Numbered from the stretch's first letter, positions 36,354 through 46,006 are shown. The stretch is DNA of 64,000 bases from Roseomonas gilardii (GCF_001941945.1 NZ_CP015583.1:2549501-2613500), one strand, 5' to 3'. Notes: a model not told the origin generated them from the letters alone. Numbers and translations: made by a program.

Positions 36354-38540
36354 TCAGCCTTCAACGCGTTGGAACTCCGCGACGCGATCCATCGCGCCAC
36401 GAAGCGTCTTGAGCAGGCCGAGGCGGTTGTAGCGCAGCGCCGGATCGGCGTCATTCACCACGACCTTCTCGAAAAATGCGTCCACGGGTCCCCGCAGCGT
36501 CGCAAAAACAGTCATGGCCGTCGAAAACTGTTCCGAGTCAAGCGCTTCCCGCACCGCAACATCAATATCATTCAGAACTTCCCACAACCGGGCCTCTTCC
36601 GCCAGGGCCAGCAGGGAGGGATCAACCCTGGCGGGAACCTCGCCGGTCTTCTTCTCCTCGATCCGCAGGATGTTCGCGGCCCGGCGATAGGCGGCCAGCA
36701 GGTCCGCCCCTTCCGGAGTCGAGAGGAAGTCCCGCAGCGCATCGGCCCGGGCGAGCAGGCGGACGAGATCGTCCTCCCCGCCCCCGGCCTCTCCCCGGGC
36801 GCCGAAGGCGGCGGCCAGGATGTCGTGCCGCGCCCCTTCGGCCCGGAGTTGCACGCGCAGGCGTTCGGCCAGGAAGTCCAGCAACCCAGCAGCGAAGGCG
36901 GCCACCATCGGCGGCTGCGCGGAGCCGGCAGGGGGCTGGAAGCCGGCATTCATCTTCTCGGCCGCCACCGCCATGCCGAATTCCGGATCGGCCGTCCGGC
37001 CCTGGGCCGCAGGATAGCCGAAGAAGGCCTCGGCGATCACATCGGCGAGCGGCAGGCGCAGCCCGTTCTCCCGGATGATGCGGATCACGCCCAGCGCGGC
37101 GCGGCGCAGCGCATAGGGATCACCCGAACCGGTCGGGCGCTCATCCGCCGCGAAGAAGCCGACGAGCTGGTCGATCTTGTCGGCCAGCGCCACGGCGATG
37201 GCGGTGGGCTCGCGCGGCACCTCGTCGCCGGGGCCGAGCGGGCGGTAATGGGCACCGATCGCCTCGGCCACCTCGGGCGCCTCGCCGTCATGCAGGGCGT
37301 AGTAGCGGCCCATCAGCCCCTGCAACTCGGGGAATTCGCCCACCATGCCGGAGGCGAGGTCCGCCTTGGCCAGCTTCCCGGCCCGCGCCGCCTTTTCCGG
37401 ATCGGCGCCGACCAGCGGGGCGAGGAAGCGGGCCAGCCGCTCCAGCCGCTCCACCCGCTGGCCCTGGGTGCCGAGCTTCGCGTGGAAGACCACATTGGCC
37501 AGCTTCGGCAGCCGGCTTTCCAGGCTCTGCTGCCGGTCGCCGTCCCAGAAGAAGCGGGCATCGGAGAGGCGGGCGCGCAGCACGCGCTCGTTGCCCGCGA
37601 CGATGGCCCTGCCGCCGTCCAACGCCTCGACATTGGCGACCAGGGCGAAGCGGTTGGCCGCCCGCCCGTCCGGGTGGCGGAGCGCGAAATAGCGCTGGTT
37701 CACCCGCATGGTGGTGCGCATCACCTCGGGCGGCAGGTCCATGAAGGCGTCGTCGATGCCGCCCAGCAGTGGCACCGGCCATTCCACCAGCCCCGCCACC
37801 TCGGCCAGCAAGCCGCGGTCGGGCACCACCTCCAGCCCCTCGGCCGCGGCGAGGCGGGCGACCTCGCGCTCGATCAGCGCCTCGCGCTCCGGCGCGCCGG
37901 GGATCACCTTGCGGGCACGAAGGCCGCTTTCCCATTCCGCCAGGGAATGCGCAGCAAAGCTGCCGGGCGCCATCAGCCGGTGTCCTTCCGTCAGGTCGGA
38001 GGCGGCGAGGCCGTGCCCGTCATCCTCCCCCTGCCGCAGGTCGAAACCCACCACCCGGCCATCGAAGGTGCAGAGGATGCGCTTCAGCGGCCGCACCCAG
38101 GTGAAGGAGGAGGTTCCGCCCCAGCGCATCGACTTGGGCCAGGGAAAGCGGCGCAGCAGCAGCGGCATCGCCTCGGCCAACACGTCGCCCGTCGCCCGGC
38201 CGTCGCGGCGGATCACCGCGTAGAGATAGGTGCCGCCCTTGCCTTCCCGCTCCTCCAGCTGTTCCCGCGCGAGGCCGGTGGAGCGCAGGAAGCCCTCCAG
38301 CGCCGGGCCGGTCGCGTCGGCGCGCGGGCCGCGCCGTTCCTCCGCCACGGGCGCCGTCGCCTCCGGCAGCTCCGCCGCCAGGGCGATGCGGCGTGGGCCG
38401 TGGAAGGTGCGGAGGTTCTGCGGCACGAGGCCGGCGGGCTTCAGCGCCTCGGCGAGAAGGCGGGCGAGGTCTTCCGCCGCGCGCGCCTGCATGCGGGCGG
38501 GGATTTCCTCGGAGAAGAGTTCGAGCAGGAGTTCGGGCAT
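36354..38540 (-). CDS. glyS: glycyl-tRNA synthetase beta chain
   Basis: The 728-residue beta subunit of the alpha2beta2 glycyl-tRNA synthetase. It opens MPELLLELFSEEIPARMQARAAEDLARLLAE, the family N-terminus, and contains FHGPRRIAL, WVRPLKRI and VTEGHRLMAPGSF-type blocks. The C-terminal anticodon-binding part resembles an ArgRS-like helical domain, with an HD-like region in the middle. It sits between glyQ (55 bp upstream) and ppdK (15 bp downstream). No odd features: the length is close to the E. coli chain (689), slightly longer. Confidence 0.97.
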   Translation of the reverse strand: MPELLLELFSEEIPARMQARAAEDLARLLAEALKPAGLVPQNLRTFHGPRRIALAAELPEATAPVAEERRGPRADATGPALEGFLRSTGLAREQLEEREGKGGTYLYAVIRRDGRATGDVLAEAMPLLLRRFPWPKSMRWGGTSSFTWVRPLKRILCTFDGRVVGFDLRQGEDDGHGLAASDLTEGHRLMAPGSFAAHSLAEWESGLRARKVIPGAPEREALIEREVARLAAAEGLEVVPDRGLLAEVAGLVEWPVPLLGGIDDAFMDLPPEVMRTTMRVNQRYFALRHPDGRAANRFALVANVEALDGGRAIVAGNERVLRARLSDARFFWDGDRQQSLESRLPKLANVVFHAKLGTQGQRVERLERLARFLAPLVGADPEKAARAGKLAKADLASGMVGEFPELQGLMGRYYALHDGEAPEVAEAIGAHYRPLGPGDEVPREPTAIAVALADKIDQLVGFFAADERPTGSGDPYALRRAALGVIRIIRENGLRLPLADVIAEAFFGYPAAQGRTADPEFGMAVAAEKMNAGFQPPAGSAQPPMVAAFAAGLLDFLAERLRVQLRAEGARHDILAAAFGARGEAGGGEDDLVRLLARADALRDFLSTPEGADLLAAYRRAANILRIEEKKTGEVPARVDPSLLALAEEARLWEVLNDIDVAVREALDSEQFSTAMTVFATLRGPVDAFFEKVVVNDADPALRYNRLGLLKTLRGAMDRVAEFQRVEG

Positions 38541-38595
38541 CGTGGGGGCGGCTTCTCGGTCGGGTGCTGGCGAGGGGCGTCGGGCGGCGCGGCGG

Positions 38596-39483
38596 TCAGG
38601 CCGCCGTCTCCGGGGCGTCCGGGACGGTTTCCCCGGCGACCCAGCCCTCGCAGCAGCGCTTCGCCAGGGCGCGGACGCGGCCGATATAGGCGGCGCGCTC
38701 CGTCACGCTGATGGCGCCGCGCGCATCGAGCAGGTTGAACAGGTGGCTGGCGGCGATGCACTGGTCATAGGCCGGCAGGGCGAGGCCCCGGTCGGCCAGC
38801 GCGTTGCACTCGGCCTCGGCATCGGCGAAGTGCTGGAACAGCCGCGGCACGTCGGCGAACTCGAAGTTGTAGGCGCTGAACTCCCGCTCCGCCCGCAGGA
38901 AGACGTCGCCGTACTTCACGCCCTGGCCGTTGAAGTCCAGCTCGTACACGTTCTCGATGTCCTGGACATACATCGCCAGGCGCTCCAGCCCGTAGGTCAT
39001 CTCGAAGCTCGGATGCACCACCGGGATGCCGCCCACCTGCTGGAAATAGGTGAACTGGCCGACCTCCATCCCGTCGCACCAGACCTCCCAGCCCAGGCCC
39101 CAGGCGCCCAGAGTCGGGCTTTCCCAGTCGTCCTCCACGAAGCGGAAATCGTGCTTCAGCGGGTCGAGGCCGATCTCGCGGTAGGAATCGAGCAGGAGCT
39201 CCTGCGCGTTCTCCGGGCTCGGCTTCATGATGACCTGGTACTGGTAGTAGTGCTGCAGGCGGTTCGGGTTCTCGCCATAGCGCCCGTCGGAGGGGCGGCG
39301 GGAGGGCTGCACATAGGCGGCCTTCCAGGGCGTGGCGCCCAGGGCGCGCAGCGTCGTGGCGGGGTGGAAGGTCCCGGCGCCCACGGACATGTCGTAGGGC
39401 TGGAGGATGACGCAACCCTGGCGGCTCCAATAGGCATGGAGGCGCAGGATCAATTCCTGGAAGGAAGGCGGCTTGGCGGACAT
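38596..39483 (-). CDS. glyQ: glycyl-tRNA synthetase alpha chain
   Basis: A 295-residue class II synthetase subunit that forms glycyl-adenylate. It starts [21 protein letters not shown], followed by [22 protein letters not shown], and has [28 protein letters not shown], written here as blocks of the conserved alpha-chain core. The length matches the family (about 300). The ATG at 39483 is preferred to the upstream open frame. It is the first gene of the minus-strand glyQ-glyS-ppdK unit and is divergent from the SnoaL-like gene, with only 49 bp between. Confidence 0.97.
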   Translation of the reverse strand: MSAKPPSFQELILRLHAYWSRQGCVILQPYDMSVGAGTFHPATTLRALGATPWKAAYVQPSRRPSDGRYGENPNRLQHYYQYQVIMKPSPENAQELLLDSYREIGLDPLKHDFRFVEDDWESPTLGAWGLGWEVWCDGMEVGQFTYFQQVGGIPVVHPSFEMTYGLERLAMYVQDIENVYELDFNGQGVKYGDVFLRAEREFSAYNFEFADVPRLFQHFADAEAECNALADRGLALPAYDQCIAASHLFNLLDARGAISVTERAAYIGRVRALAKRCCEGWVAGETVPDAPETAA

Positions 39484-39532
39484 GGCGGGCGCACCATAAG
39501 GTCCGCCCCCTCCCACCGGAAGGCCCCCCGCC

Positions 39533-40021
39533 ATGCACCATCGTTGCGCCGCCAGCGCCGTTCTCGCCCCTTCCGGCACGGAGGGCGGTCCCGGAGACCC
39601 GGGTGCCCTGTCCGAGGCGCATGACTCGGAGCGGCTGGTCCTCGCCTATTACGACGCGTTCAACCGGGGCGACTGGGCGGCGATGCTCGACTGCCTCGCC
39701 GACGACGTGGCGCACGACATCAACCAGGGCGGGCGACAGGTGGGCAAGGAGGCCTTCGCCGCCTTCCTGAAGCACATGGAGCGCTGTTACCGCGAAAGGC
39801 TGGTGGATCTGGTGGTGATGCTGGACGCCACGGGTGGCCGTGCGGCCGCCGAGTTCGTGGTGGAGGGCGAGTACCTCGCCACCGACGAAGGGCTGCCGCC
39901 GGCGAAGGGGCAGCGCTACGTGCTGCCGGCCGGCGCCTTCCTCACCATCCGCGACGGGAAGATCGCCCGCCTTTCCATGGCCTACAACCTCGCCGACTGG
40001 ATGCGGCAGGTCGGCGGCTGA
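39533..40021 (+). CDS. SnoaL/ketosteroid-isomerase-like protein
   Basis: The 162-residue product has the cone-shaped alpha+beta barrel sequence of the NTF2/SnoaL group, with [31 protein letters not shown] as its long first helix and the following strands. It matches the set annotated as ketosteroid isomerase-related proteins. The first 30 residues ([16 protein letters not shown] and beyond) are outside the domain, so the true start may be further in, but no better ATG is present. Catalytic residues cannot be assigned. It is divergent from glyQ. Confidence 0.78.
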   Translation: MHHRCAASAVLAPSGTEGGPGDPGALSEAHDSERLVLAYYDAFNRGDWAAMLDCLADDVAHDINQGGRQVGKEAFAAFLKHMERCYRERLVDLVVMLDATGGRAAAEFVVEGEYLATDEGLPPAKGQRYVLPAGAFLTIRDGKIARLSMAYNLADWMRQVGG

Positions 40022-40092
40022 GCTTCCGCCCGGCCTCTCCGTTGGGCTGCACCGTCCGGCTGCCCCGCGGAGGGCGGCCGGGCGGAACTCCG

Positions 40093-40611
40093 TCAGGCCG
40101 CTTGGCGTCGGTCCTTGCGCGCCTGGGCGTTCTTCACGAACTGCGAGACCCGGCCGACCTCGCGCGGATCGACCTTCACCCGGATGCCCCGGTTGCGGGT
40201 GAGGCCCATTCCCGCGCCCGCCGTCGTGCCGCTGCCGGGGTGGTGCCTCGGCGCGTCCTCCCGGCGATGCAGGGCCGCGCGCAGGCGCTCCGCGTTGCGG
40301 GCGCGGCGCTTCTCCGCGTTGAGCGTGTCGAGCCGTGCGTTCACCCGCTTCAGCGCGTTGGCGAAGACCTGCTTCTTGGCCGCCAGCCCGCGCTCGCTCG
40401 ATTCCGCGGGTCCCGCCCCCTTGCCGCGCCGGGCGCGCCGCCGCTGCCGCACCAGGTCGCGGGAGCGGTTGCGCTGCTCGCGCAGCCACCGGGCGAGTCC
40501 CAGGGTCTCGTCCTGCGACAGGCCATCCAGGTGCGGATAGTGGCTCTGCAGGATCGGCGCGTATTCGTTCTCGGACAGCAGGCCGAGTTCGCCGGCGACA
40601 GGAAGGCTCAT
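40093..40611 (-). CDS. highly basic protein of unknown function
   Basis: The 172-residue product opens MSLPVAGELGLLSENEYAPILQS and then becomes very basic and helical: LREQRNRSRDLVRQRRRARRG, KKQVFANALKRVNARLD, and a C-terminal stretch with RGIRVKVDPREVGRVSQFV. Roughly one residue in four is Arg or Lys. No membrane segment or known catalytic motif is visible. It could bind nucleic acid. The ATG at 40611 is preferred over the frame start because MSLP is a normal beginning. It stands between unrelated genes, and I do not recognise a family. Confidence 0.6.
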   Translation of the reverse strand: MSLPVAGELGLLSENEYAPILQSHYPHLDGLSQDETLGLARWLREQRNRSRDLVRQRRRARRGKGAGPAESSERGLAAKKQVFANALKRVNARLDTLNAEKRRARNAERLRAALHRREDAPRHHPGSGTTAGAGMGLTRNRGIRVKVDPREVGRVSQFVKNAQARKDRRQAA

Positions 40612-40695
40612 CGCTTCGCTCCGTTGTCTGGTCGGTTTCCCACGGGAGCAACGTCCCGGCACCGGCAGGGTTGAAGGCCCGCGCCGGCCCTCCCC

Positions 40696-41505
40696 TCAGA
40701 GCCCCAGCCGCGCCCGGGCCGAGCGTTCCTCCAGGATCTCCAGCGTCGCGCCCACGGCGGCGGAGAAGAGGCGCCAGGGCCAGCGCGGCCGTCGCACGTT
40801 CAGCCAGACGATCCTCGCATCCTGCCCGAACCGCCGCTCGATCTCCCCGTACAGGTCGCCCAGGCGGTCGGCGAGGCCCAGCGCCACGGCCTCCCGCCCC
40901 GTCCAGAAGCGGCCGCTGAAGACCTCGCTCTCCGGTGCCTTCAGCCGGCTGCCCCGGCGGGAGCGGACCCAGTCCTTGAACTCCTCGTGCAGCGTGGCGA
41001 GCAGCTCGCGCAGACGCTCCTGCTGCGCCGGATCGGGGGGCAGGAAGGGGTCGAGGAAGGACTTGTTCTCGCCCGCCGTGACCACCCGGCGCTCCACGCC
41101 CAGGCGCTCGATCGCCTCCTGGAAGCCGAAGCCCTGGGAGATCACCCCGATGGAGCCGGTGATGGAGGCCGGGTCGCAGACGATCTCGTCCGCCGCGCAG
41201 GCGATCCAGTAGCCGCCCGAGGCCCCGGCATCCTCGATGCAGGCGATCACCGGCACCTCCTTCTCGTCGGCCAGCCGCATGATCCGCGCCGCGATCAGCG
41301 AGGACTGCACGGGTGATCCACCGGGCGAGTTGATGGCGAGCACCACCCCGGCCAGGCGCTTCAGCCCGAAGGCGCGCTCCAGCACGGGCGCCAGCCCGGC
41401 GGCGCTGAGGCCGGGGCCGCCGAGGCCCGTGGCCCGGGCGGCGATGACGCCGGACATGCGGATGACGGCCACCCGGGGGCGCCGGTCGAAGAAGGGAAGA
41501 GGCAT
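40696..41505 (-). CDS. sppA: S49 family signal peptide peptidase (SppA-like)
   Basis: The 269-residue serine protease belongs to the short S49 group. The catalytic dyad is Ser96 (EDAGASGGYWIACAAD) and Lys148 (GENKSFLDPF); the 52-residue spacing equals that of Bacillus subtilis SppA. GSIGVISQGFGF and the INSPGGSP element are typical. Such enzymes degrade signal peptides or stress-damaged membrane proteins. The protein has no clear N-terminal membrane helix (it starts MPLPFFDRRPRVAVIRMSG), although SppA proteins usually carry one. It is transcribed alone. Confidence 0.92.
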   Translation of the reverse strand: MPLPFFDRRPRVAVIRMSGVIAARATGLGGPGLSAAGLAPVLERAFGLKRLAGVVLAINSPGGSPVQSSLIAARIMRLADEKEVPVIACIEDAGASGGYWIACAADEIVCDPASITGSIGVISQGFGFQEAIERLGVERRVVTAGENKSFLDPFLPPDPAQQERLRELLATLHEEFKDWVRSRRGSRLKAPESEVFSGRFWTGREAVALGLADRLGDLYGEIERRFGQDARIVWLNVRRPRWPWRLFSAAVGATLEILEERSARARLGL

Positions 41506-41578
41506 GGCCCCAGGATGCCCATGAGCGCGACCGGATCAAGCAAGCAACCGTGACAGCCGGGGCGGGTGCCCCGGATTA

Positions 41579-41608
41579 CCCCTTCCAGCCCCTTCCAGCC
41601 CCTTCGGC
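41579..41608. repeat. 10-bp tandem repeat upstream of a membrane protein gene
   Basis: CCCCTTCCAG is present at 41579-41588 and 41589-41598 and in a diverged third copy (CCCCTTCGGC) to 41608. It is in the gap before the small membrane protein gene at 41697. Confidence 0.75.
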
Positions 41609-41696
41609 AGGCCCGTCCCGGCGGCCGGCCACGGCGCGGCGCGGGAGCCGCCGCAAGCGGGCCACATTCCCGCGGCAGGCTGCGCCGGCGCAGCCC

Positions 41697-42104
41697 ATGG
41701 AAAGGTCCCGGATCTTGCCCTCCCCCGCCCGACAGGCCCTCACCCGGCATGCCCTTTCCCTGGGTGCCGTGCTGCTCGCCGTGGGCGCCATGGCCCTGTA
41801 CCGGCACCTCTATGTCGAGCCGCGGGAATGGGGGGCGCTCTGCCTGGACCTGTCGCGGGCGCCACTGGCCTGCCGCCCCCGCGCGGCGCTGCTCTGGCTG
41901 CAGCACTGGCAGCTCTGGGGCGCCGGGGCGCTGCTGCTGGGGCTCTGGGGCTTCCTCGGTGGGCCGGGCTTCGTGCGCGCCGCCGCCGTGGCGCTCGGGG
42001 TCATCGCCGTGCTGAACTACAATGCGAGCTGGGGCCTGCTGGGCGCCGTGCTGGGCGCCTGGGCGTGGATCGGCGACGCCATGCGGCCCCGCCGCCCCGC
42101 CTGA
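41697..42104 (+). CDS. small membrane protein of unknown function
   Basis: A 135-residue protein with about four hydrophobic helices (HALSLGAVLLAVGAMALYRH, LWGAGALLLGLWGFLGG, RAAAVALGVIAVLNYN, LLGAVLGAWAWIGDA). The second half contains NYNASWGLLGAVLGAW. No known family was recognised. The frame is open from 41550, but ATG 41697 gives MERSRILPSPARQALTRH, a proper N-terminus before helix 1. It ends 63 bp before the family 5 binding protein. The helical pattern supports a real gene. Confidence 0.6.
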   Translation: MERSRILPSPARQALTRHALSLGAVLLAVGAMALYRHLYVEPREWGALCLDLSRAPLACRPRAALLWLQHWQLWGAGALLLGLWGFLGGPGFVRAAAVALGVIAVLNYNASWGLLGAVLGAWAWIGDAMRPRRPA

Positions 42105-42167
42105 CGGCGGCAGGCACGGCGCTTGCACATCCCACCGGCGCGTTGCCTCCCGATCCAGGAGATCCCC

Positions 42168-43778
42168 ATGCGCCGCCGCCACCTCCTCGCCTCCGCCACC
42201 GGCCTGGCCACAGCATCTTTCGCAGCGGCGCCCCTCGTGACGGGCCTGCCGCGCCCGGCGCTCGCCCAGGCGGAGAGCAGCCGGCGCCTCCGCTTCGTGC
42301 CCTCGGTGGACCTCTCCACCATCGACCCGCTCTGGAGCGCGGCGGTGGTGGCCTATACCCATGGCTACATGGTCTGGGACACGCTTTATGGCCTGACCCT
42401 GGACCAGCAGCCGAAGCTGCAGATGTGCGAGGGGCACACGCTGTCGGAGGACCGGCGGGTCTGGACCTTCACCTTGCGGGAGGGGTTGCTCTTCCATGAC
42501 GGGGAGCCGGTGCGGGCGGTGGACTGCGTCGCCTCGTTGCGCCGCTGGATGGAGAAGGACCCGTTCGGCCAGAGCATCGCCGCCATCCTGGTCGAAGCGA
42601 AGGCGCTCGACGACCGGCGCTTCCAGCTCGCGCTGAGCAAGCCCTTCGGCCTGTTGCTCTTCGCCATCGCCGCGCGCAGCGTCTTCGTCATGCCCGAGCG
42701 GATCGCGAAGACCCCCGCCAGCCAGCAGATCAAGGAGGTGATCGGCAGCGGCCCCTATCGCTTCCTGGCCGACGAGTGGCAGACCGGCGCGCATGCGGGC
42801 TATGCCCGGTTCGACCGCTACCGCCCCCGCACGGAGGCGCCGGACATGATGAGCGGCGGCAAGCAGGCGCATTTCGACCGGATCGACTGGATCACCCAGC
42901 CCGACCCGGCCACCGCCGCCGCCGCGCTGCAACGGGGCGAGGTGGACTGGGTGGAACGCCCGCTGCTCGACCTGCTGCCGATGCTGCGGAAGAGCGCCGG
43001 GGTGAAGACGGACAAGCTCGATGTCTTCGGCGCGCTGGGCATCCTGCGCTTCAACCAGCTCCTGCCGCCCTTCGACAATCCGAAGCTGCGGCAGGCCCTG
43101 CTGCCGGGGGTGAGCCAGGAGGAGGTGGTGGCCGCCGCCGTGGGCGAAGAGAGGGCCTATGGCAACGTCCCCGTCGGCTTCTTCCCCGAGGGCAGCCCGA
43201 TGGCCAATGATGCCGGGCTCGGCGCGCTCGGCGGCCCGCGCGACCTGGCCCGCGCCCGGCAACTGGTGAAGGAGGCGGGCTACAAGGGCGAGCGGATCGT
43301 GATGATGGCACCCTCCGACCTGGCGCAGATCATGGCGGCCAGCCAGGTGATGCTGGACCAGCTCACCAAGATGGGGCTGAACATCGATTTCCAGGTGATG
43401 GACTGGGGCACCATGCTGTCCCGCATGGCGAAGAAGGACCCGATCGACCAGGGCGGCTGGAATTGCTTCGTCACCACCTGGGCCTCGCTTTCCGTGGCCA
43501 CGCCGGGCAGCTCCTATCCGCTGCGCTCCGCCGGGGCCTCCTCCTGGGCCGGCTGGCCGGACGACCCGAAGCTGGAGGCGCTGCGCGGCCAGTGGATGGA
43601 TGCGCCCGACACCGCCGCTGCCCAGGCGATCTGCCGCGAGATCCAGCAGGAGGCCTTCACCTCCCTGCCCTATATCCCCATCGGCCAGTGGACCTCGGCC
43701 TCGGCCTATCGCGACACGCTGTCGGGCACGCTGAAGGCGCCCTACGCGCTGTTCTGGAACGTCCGGAAGAGCGCCTGA
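42168..43778 (+). CDS. ABC transporter family 5 substrate-binding protein
   Basis: The 536-residue periplasmic protein belongs to the SBP_bac_5 group, which bind peptides, nickel or other oligomers for ABC importers. A Tat-like signal (RRRHLLASATGLATAS) ends near ALAQAE. The mature chain has STIDPLWSAAVVAYTHGYMVWDTLY, then VWTFTLREGLLFHDGEPV, which is the family signature, and later DYQ-type domain turns. It has no adjacent permease or ATPase genes, so it is an orphan receptor or works with distant ones. The start ATG at 42168 gives MRRRHLL. Confidence 0.92.
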   Translation: MRRRHLLASATGLATASFAAAPLVTGLPRPALAQAESSRRLRFVPSVDLSTIDPLWSAAVVAYTHGYMVWDTLYGLTLDQQPKLQMCEGHTLSEDRRVWTFTLREGLLFHDGEPVRAVDCVASLRRWMEKDPFGQSIAAILVEAKALDDRRFQLALSKPFGLLLFAIAARSVFVMPERIAKTPASQQIKEVIGSGPYRFLADEWQTGAHAGYARFDRYRPRTEAPDMMSGGKQAHFDRIDWITQPDPATAAAALQRGEVDWVERPLLDLLPMLRKSAGVKTDKLDVFGALGILRFNQLLPPFDNPKLRQALLPGVSQEEVVAAAVGEERAYGNVPVGFFPEGSPMANDAGLGALGGPRDLARARQLVKEAGYKGERIVMMAPSDLAQIMAASQVMLDQLTKMGLNIDFQVMDWGTMLSRMAKKDPIDQGGWNCFVTTWASLSVATPGSSYPLRSAGASSWAGWPDDPKLEALRGQWMDAPDTAAAQAICREIQQEAFTSLPYIPIGQWTSASAYRDTLSGTLKAPYALFWNVRKSA

Positions 43779-43800
43779 GGCAGCGCGAGGCCTGCCCCCG

Positions 43801-45504
43801 TCACTCCGCCGTGGCGCGGGCCGGGCGGAGCACCTTTCCGGTCGCTTGCGCCCGCCGGCGCAGGCGCAGCAGGGCCGGGGCGGCGAGGCCCAGGGCGCAG
43901 GCCGTCCAACCCAGCGCCTGGAGGTTCTCCGGCCCCTCCCGCCATGCGCTGGCCAGCGCCGCCAGGGCCAGGGTGCCGCCCGCCCAGGCCTCCGCCCAGC
44001 CGCCGCCGCGCAGGGGCAGGTCGCGCAGCCAGGCCTGGGCGAGGACCGCGACCAGCGGCACGGCGAAGGTGGGAAACGGGAAGTCGCGGTAGCGCGGGTC
44101 GAAGAGCAGCAGGAGTTGCAGCACCATCGCCGTCCAGAGAAAGACGAAGGACAGGTCGTCGAAGGCGAAGCCGCGCCAGTCCCGCCAGCGCAGGCGGCCC
44201 CGGAGCATGGCCCGGACCGAGGCCGTGGCCTGGGCGCCGGTGCGCGGCATTTCCACCGGCAGGCCGGAAAGGAGCTGTCCCGCCCGGCGCAGCAGCAGCG
44301 CCGCCAGCAACGCCTGACCGGCGAGGTTCACCGTGACCGCCAGCATCAGGTGCTCGTCGAAGGCATAGGGCACGCCGCCGCACCAGGCGAAGGCCAGCGC
44401 ATTGCCCAGCGCCAGGGCCAACAGCGCCAGCGGCGGGCGGGGCGCGGCGGGAAAGGCGCGGGCGGTGGCGGCGAAGAGGCCGAGGCCCAGCAACGCCGCC
44501 GCCCCGGCATACCAGCCCCAGAGCGCGTTCTCCCGCACCGGGCCGGAGAGGGCGAATTTCGGCTGCCGGTCGGCGGTCCAGAGGCCCCAGGCGGCGCCGA
44601 CGGTGCCCTCGCTCTTGTATTTCCAGACCTGGTCGAAGGCCTCGATGACGTTGTAGTCGAAGCCCTCCTCCCGGCTCAGCGCCGCGAATTCCCGCAGGAA
44701 GCGCGCCTGGTTGACGGTGGAGGGCACCGCCCCCTCGCGCCAGCGCCCCTGGGAGGGCCAGCCGACCTCGCCGATGGCGATGGGCTTGCCGGGGAAGAGC
44801 GCGCGCATGCGGTGCACGATGTCGCGGGTATGGGCGATCGACGCCTCGACATCGAGCGGCTCGTCCTCCCAGTAGGGCAGGATGTGGATGGTGACGATGT
44901 CCACATGCTTCGCCACCTCCGGGAACTGCTGCCAGAATTCCCAGACATCGGCATAGGTCACGGGCTGCCGCACGGCGGCCCGCACGCGGTCGAGGTAGCC
45001 GATCAGCGCGGCGGGCGGCAGGTCGCGGCGCAGCAGCACCTCGTTGCCGACCACCACGCGCTCCACCGTGTCCGGGTGCCGGTTGGCGCTCTCGATCAGC
45101 CGCGCCACCTCGCGCTCGTTGTTCGCCAGCGTGCCGCTCAGCCAGGCGCCCTGCCAGAGCTTGAGCCCGTTGCGGGCGGCGATGGCGGCCGCGTCGTAGT
45201 CGCCCTCGATGCTGGCATAGGTGCGGATGCCCCGGACGCGCGGGGCGATCAGGCTCATGTCCTCCTCGACCTCCGCCGCGCTGGGGAAGATCCCGCGCAG
45301 GGGGCTGTCCCCCGTGCGGAAGGGGGCGAAGGAGACGCTGTTCAGGCGTTCCGCCGGCATCGGCAGGTCGCCGAGCTGCGCGCGGTTGGGCCACCACCAG
45401 ACCAGCAGCGTGGCCAGCAGCCCGATCGCCAGGATGGCCGGCAGGCCCCATCGGGAAGACCCCGGCGAAGGGGGGTGCTGGGTGAACCAGTTCGCGCGTC
45501 GCAT
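43801..45504 (-). CDS. GH17 domain membrane protein, putative beta-glucan enzyme
   Basis: A 567-residue protein with an N-terminal membrane anchor (WGLPAILAIGLLATLLVWWW), a GH17-like TIM-barrel domain (about residues 55-330) and a C-terminal block of roughly seven membrane helices. The barrel has the acid/base Glu155 in VVVGNEVLLRRD and the nucleophile Glu246 in IGEVGWPSQGR, both in the positions expected for GH17. Similar bacterial proteins are glucan transglycosylases or beta-(1-6) branching enzymes of cyclic glucans. The start at 45504 follows the strong GGAGGTGAAC ribosome-binding site. It is divergent from the CoA-binding protein. Confidence 0.87.
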   Translation of the reverse strand: MRRANWFTQHPPSPGSSRWGLPAILAIGLLATLLVWWWPNRAQLGDLPMPAERLNSVSFAPFRTGDSPLRGIFPSAAEVEEDMSLIAPRVRGIRTYASIEGDYDAAAIAARNGLKLWQGAWLSGTLANNEREVARLIESANRHPDTVERVVVGNEVLLRRDLPPAALIGYLDRVRAAVRQPVTYADVWEFWQQFPEVAKHVDIVTIHILPYWEDEPLDVEASIAHTRDIVHRMRALFPGKPIAIGEVGWPSQGRWREGAVPSTVNQARFLREFAALSREEGFDYNVIEAFDQVWKYKSEGTVGAAWGLWTADRQPKFALSGPVRENALWGWYAGAAALLGLGLFAATARAFPAAPRPPLALLALALGNALAFAWCGGVPYAFDEHLMLAVTVNLAGQALLAALLLRRAGQLLSGLPVEMPRTGAQATASVRAMLRGRLRWRDWRGFAFDDLSFVFLWTAMVLQLLLLFDPRYRDFPFPTFAVPLVAVLAQAWLRDLPLRGGGWAEAWAGGTLALAALASAWREGPENLQALGWTACALGLAAPALLRLRRRAQATGKVLRPARATAE

Positions 45505-45556
45505 GTTCACCTCCATACGGGAGCGGTATGGCGAAACGAAGGTGGAGGAAAGGCGA

Positions 45557-46006
45557 ATGGGCGTGGATGGGATGAGCGACGAGGCGGTGCGCGACCTGCT
45601 GCTGCGCACCCGGCGGATCGCGGTGGTGGGCGCCTCGGACCGGCCGGGCCGGCCCTCGAACGGCGTGTTCCGCTTCCTGCTCGACCGGGGCTATGACGCG
45701 GTGCCGGTCAATCCCCTGCTGGCGGGCCGCGCGCTGCATGGCGTGGCCTCCGTGGCGGGGCTGGAGGAGGCCGGGCCGCTCGACCTCGTGGATGTCTTCC
45801 GGCGCTCGGAGGATGCCGGGGCGGTGGTGGACGAATCGATCCGGCTCGGCGCCCGGGCGGTCTGGCTTCAGCTGGGTGTCGTGGACCAGGCGGCGGCGGA
45901 GCGGGCGCGCGCGGCCGGAGTGATCTGCGTCATGGACCGCTGTCCGGCGATCGAATGGGGGCGGCTGGGCCTGCCTCCGCGGGTTTCCGGCGCGGCGCCC
46001 GGGTGA
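45557..46006 (+). CDS. CoA-binding domain protein
   Basis: The 149-residue product has a single Rossmann-like CoA-binding domain: RRIAVVGASDRPGRPSNGVFRFLLDRGYDAVPVNP in the N-terminal part, then DLVDVFRRSEDAGAVVDESI and GARAVWLQLGVVD. Related small proteins (YccU family) may bind CoA or regulate acylation. No catalytic partner domain follows. The ATG at 45557 is preceded by GGAGGAAAGG. The frame is open further upstream within the GH17 gene's shadow. It is the first gene of a short segment that ends at an AT-rich gap. Confidence 0.88.
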   Translation: MGVDGMSDEAVRDLLLRTRRIAVVGASDRPGRPSNGVFRFLLDRGYDAVPVNPLLAGRALHGVASVAGLEEAGPLDLVDVFRRSEDAGAVVDESIRLGARAVWLQLGVVDQAAAERARAAGVICVMDRCPAIEWGRLGLPPRVSGAAPG

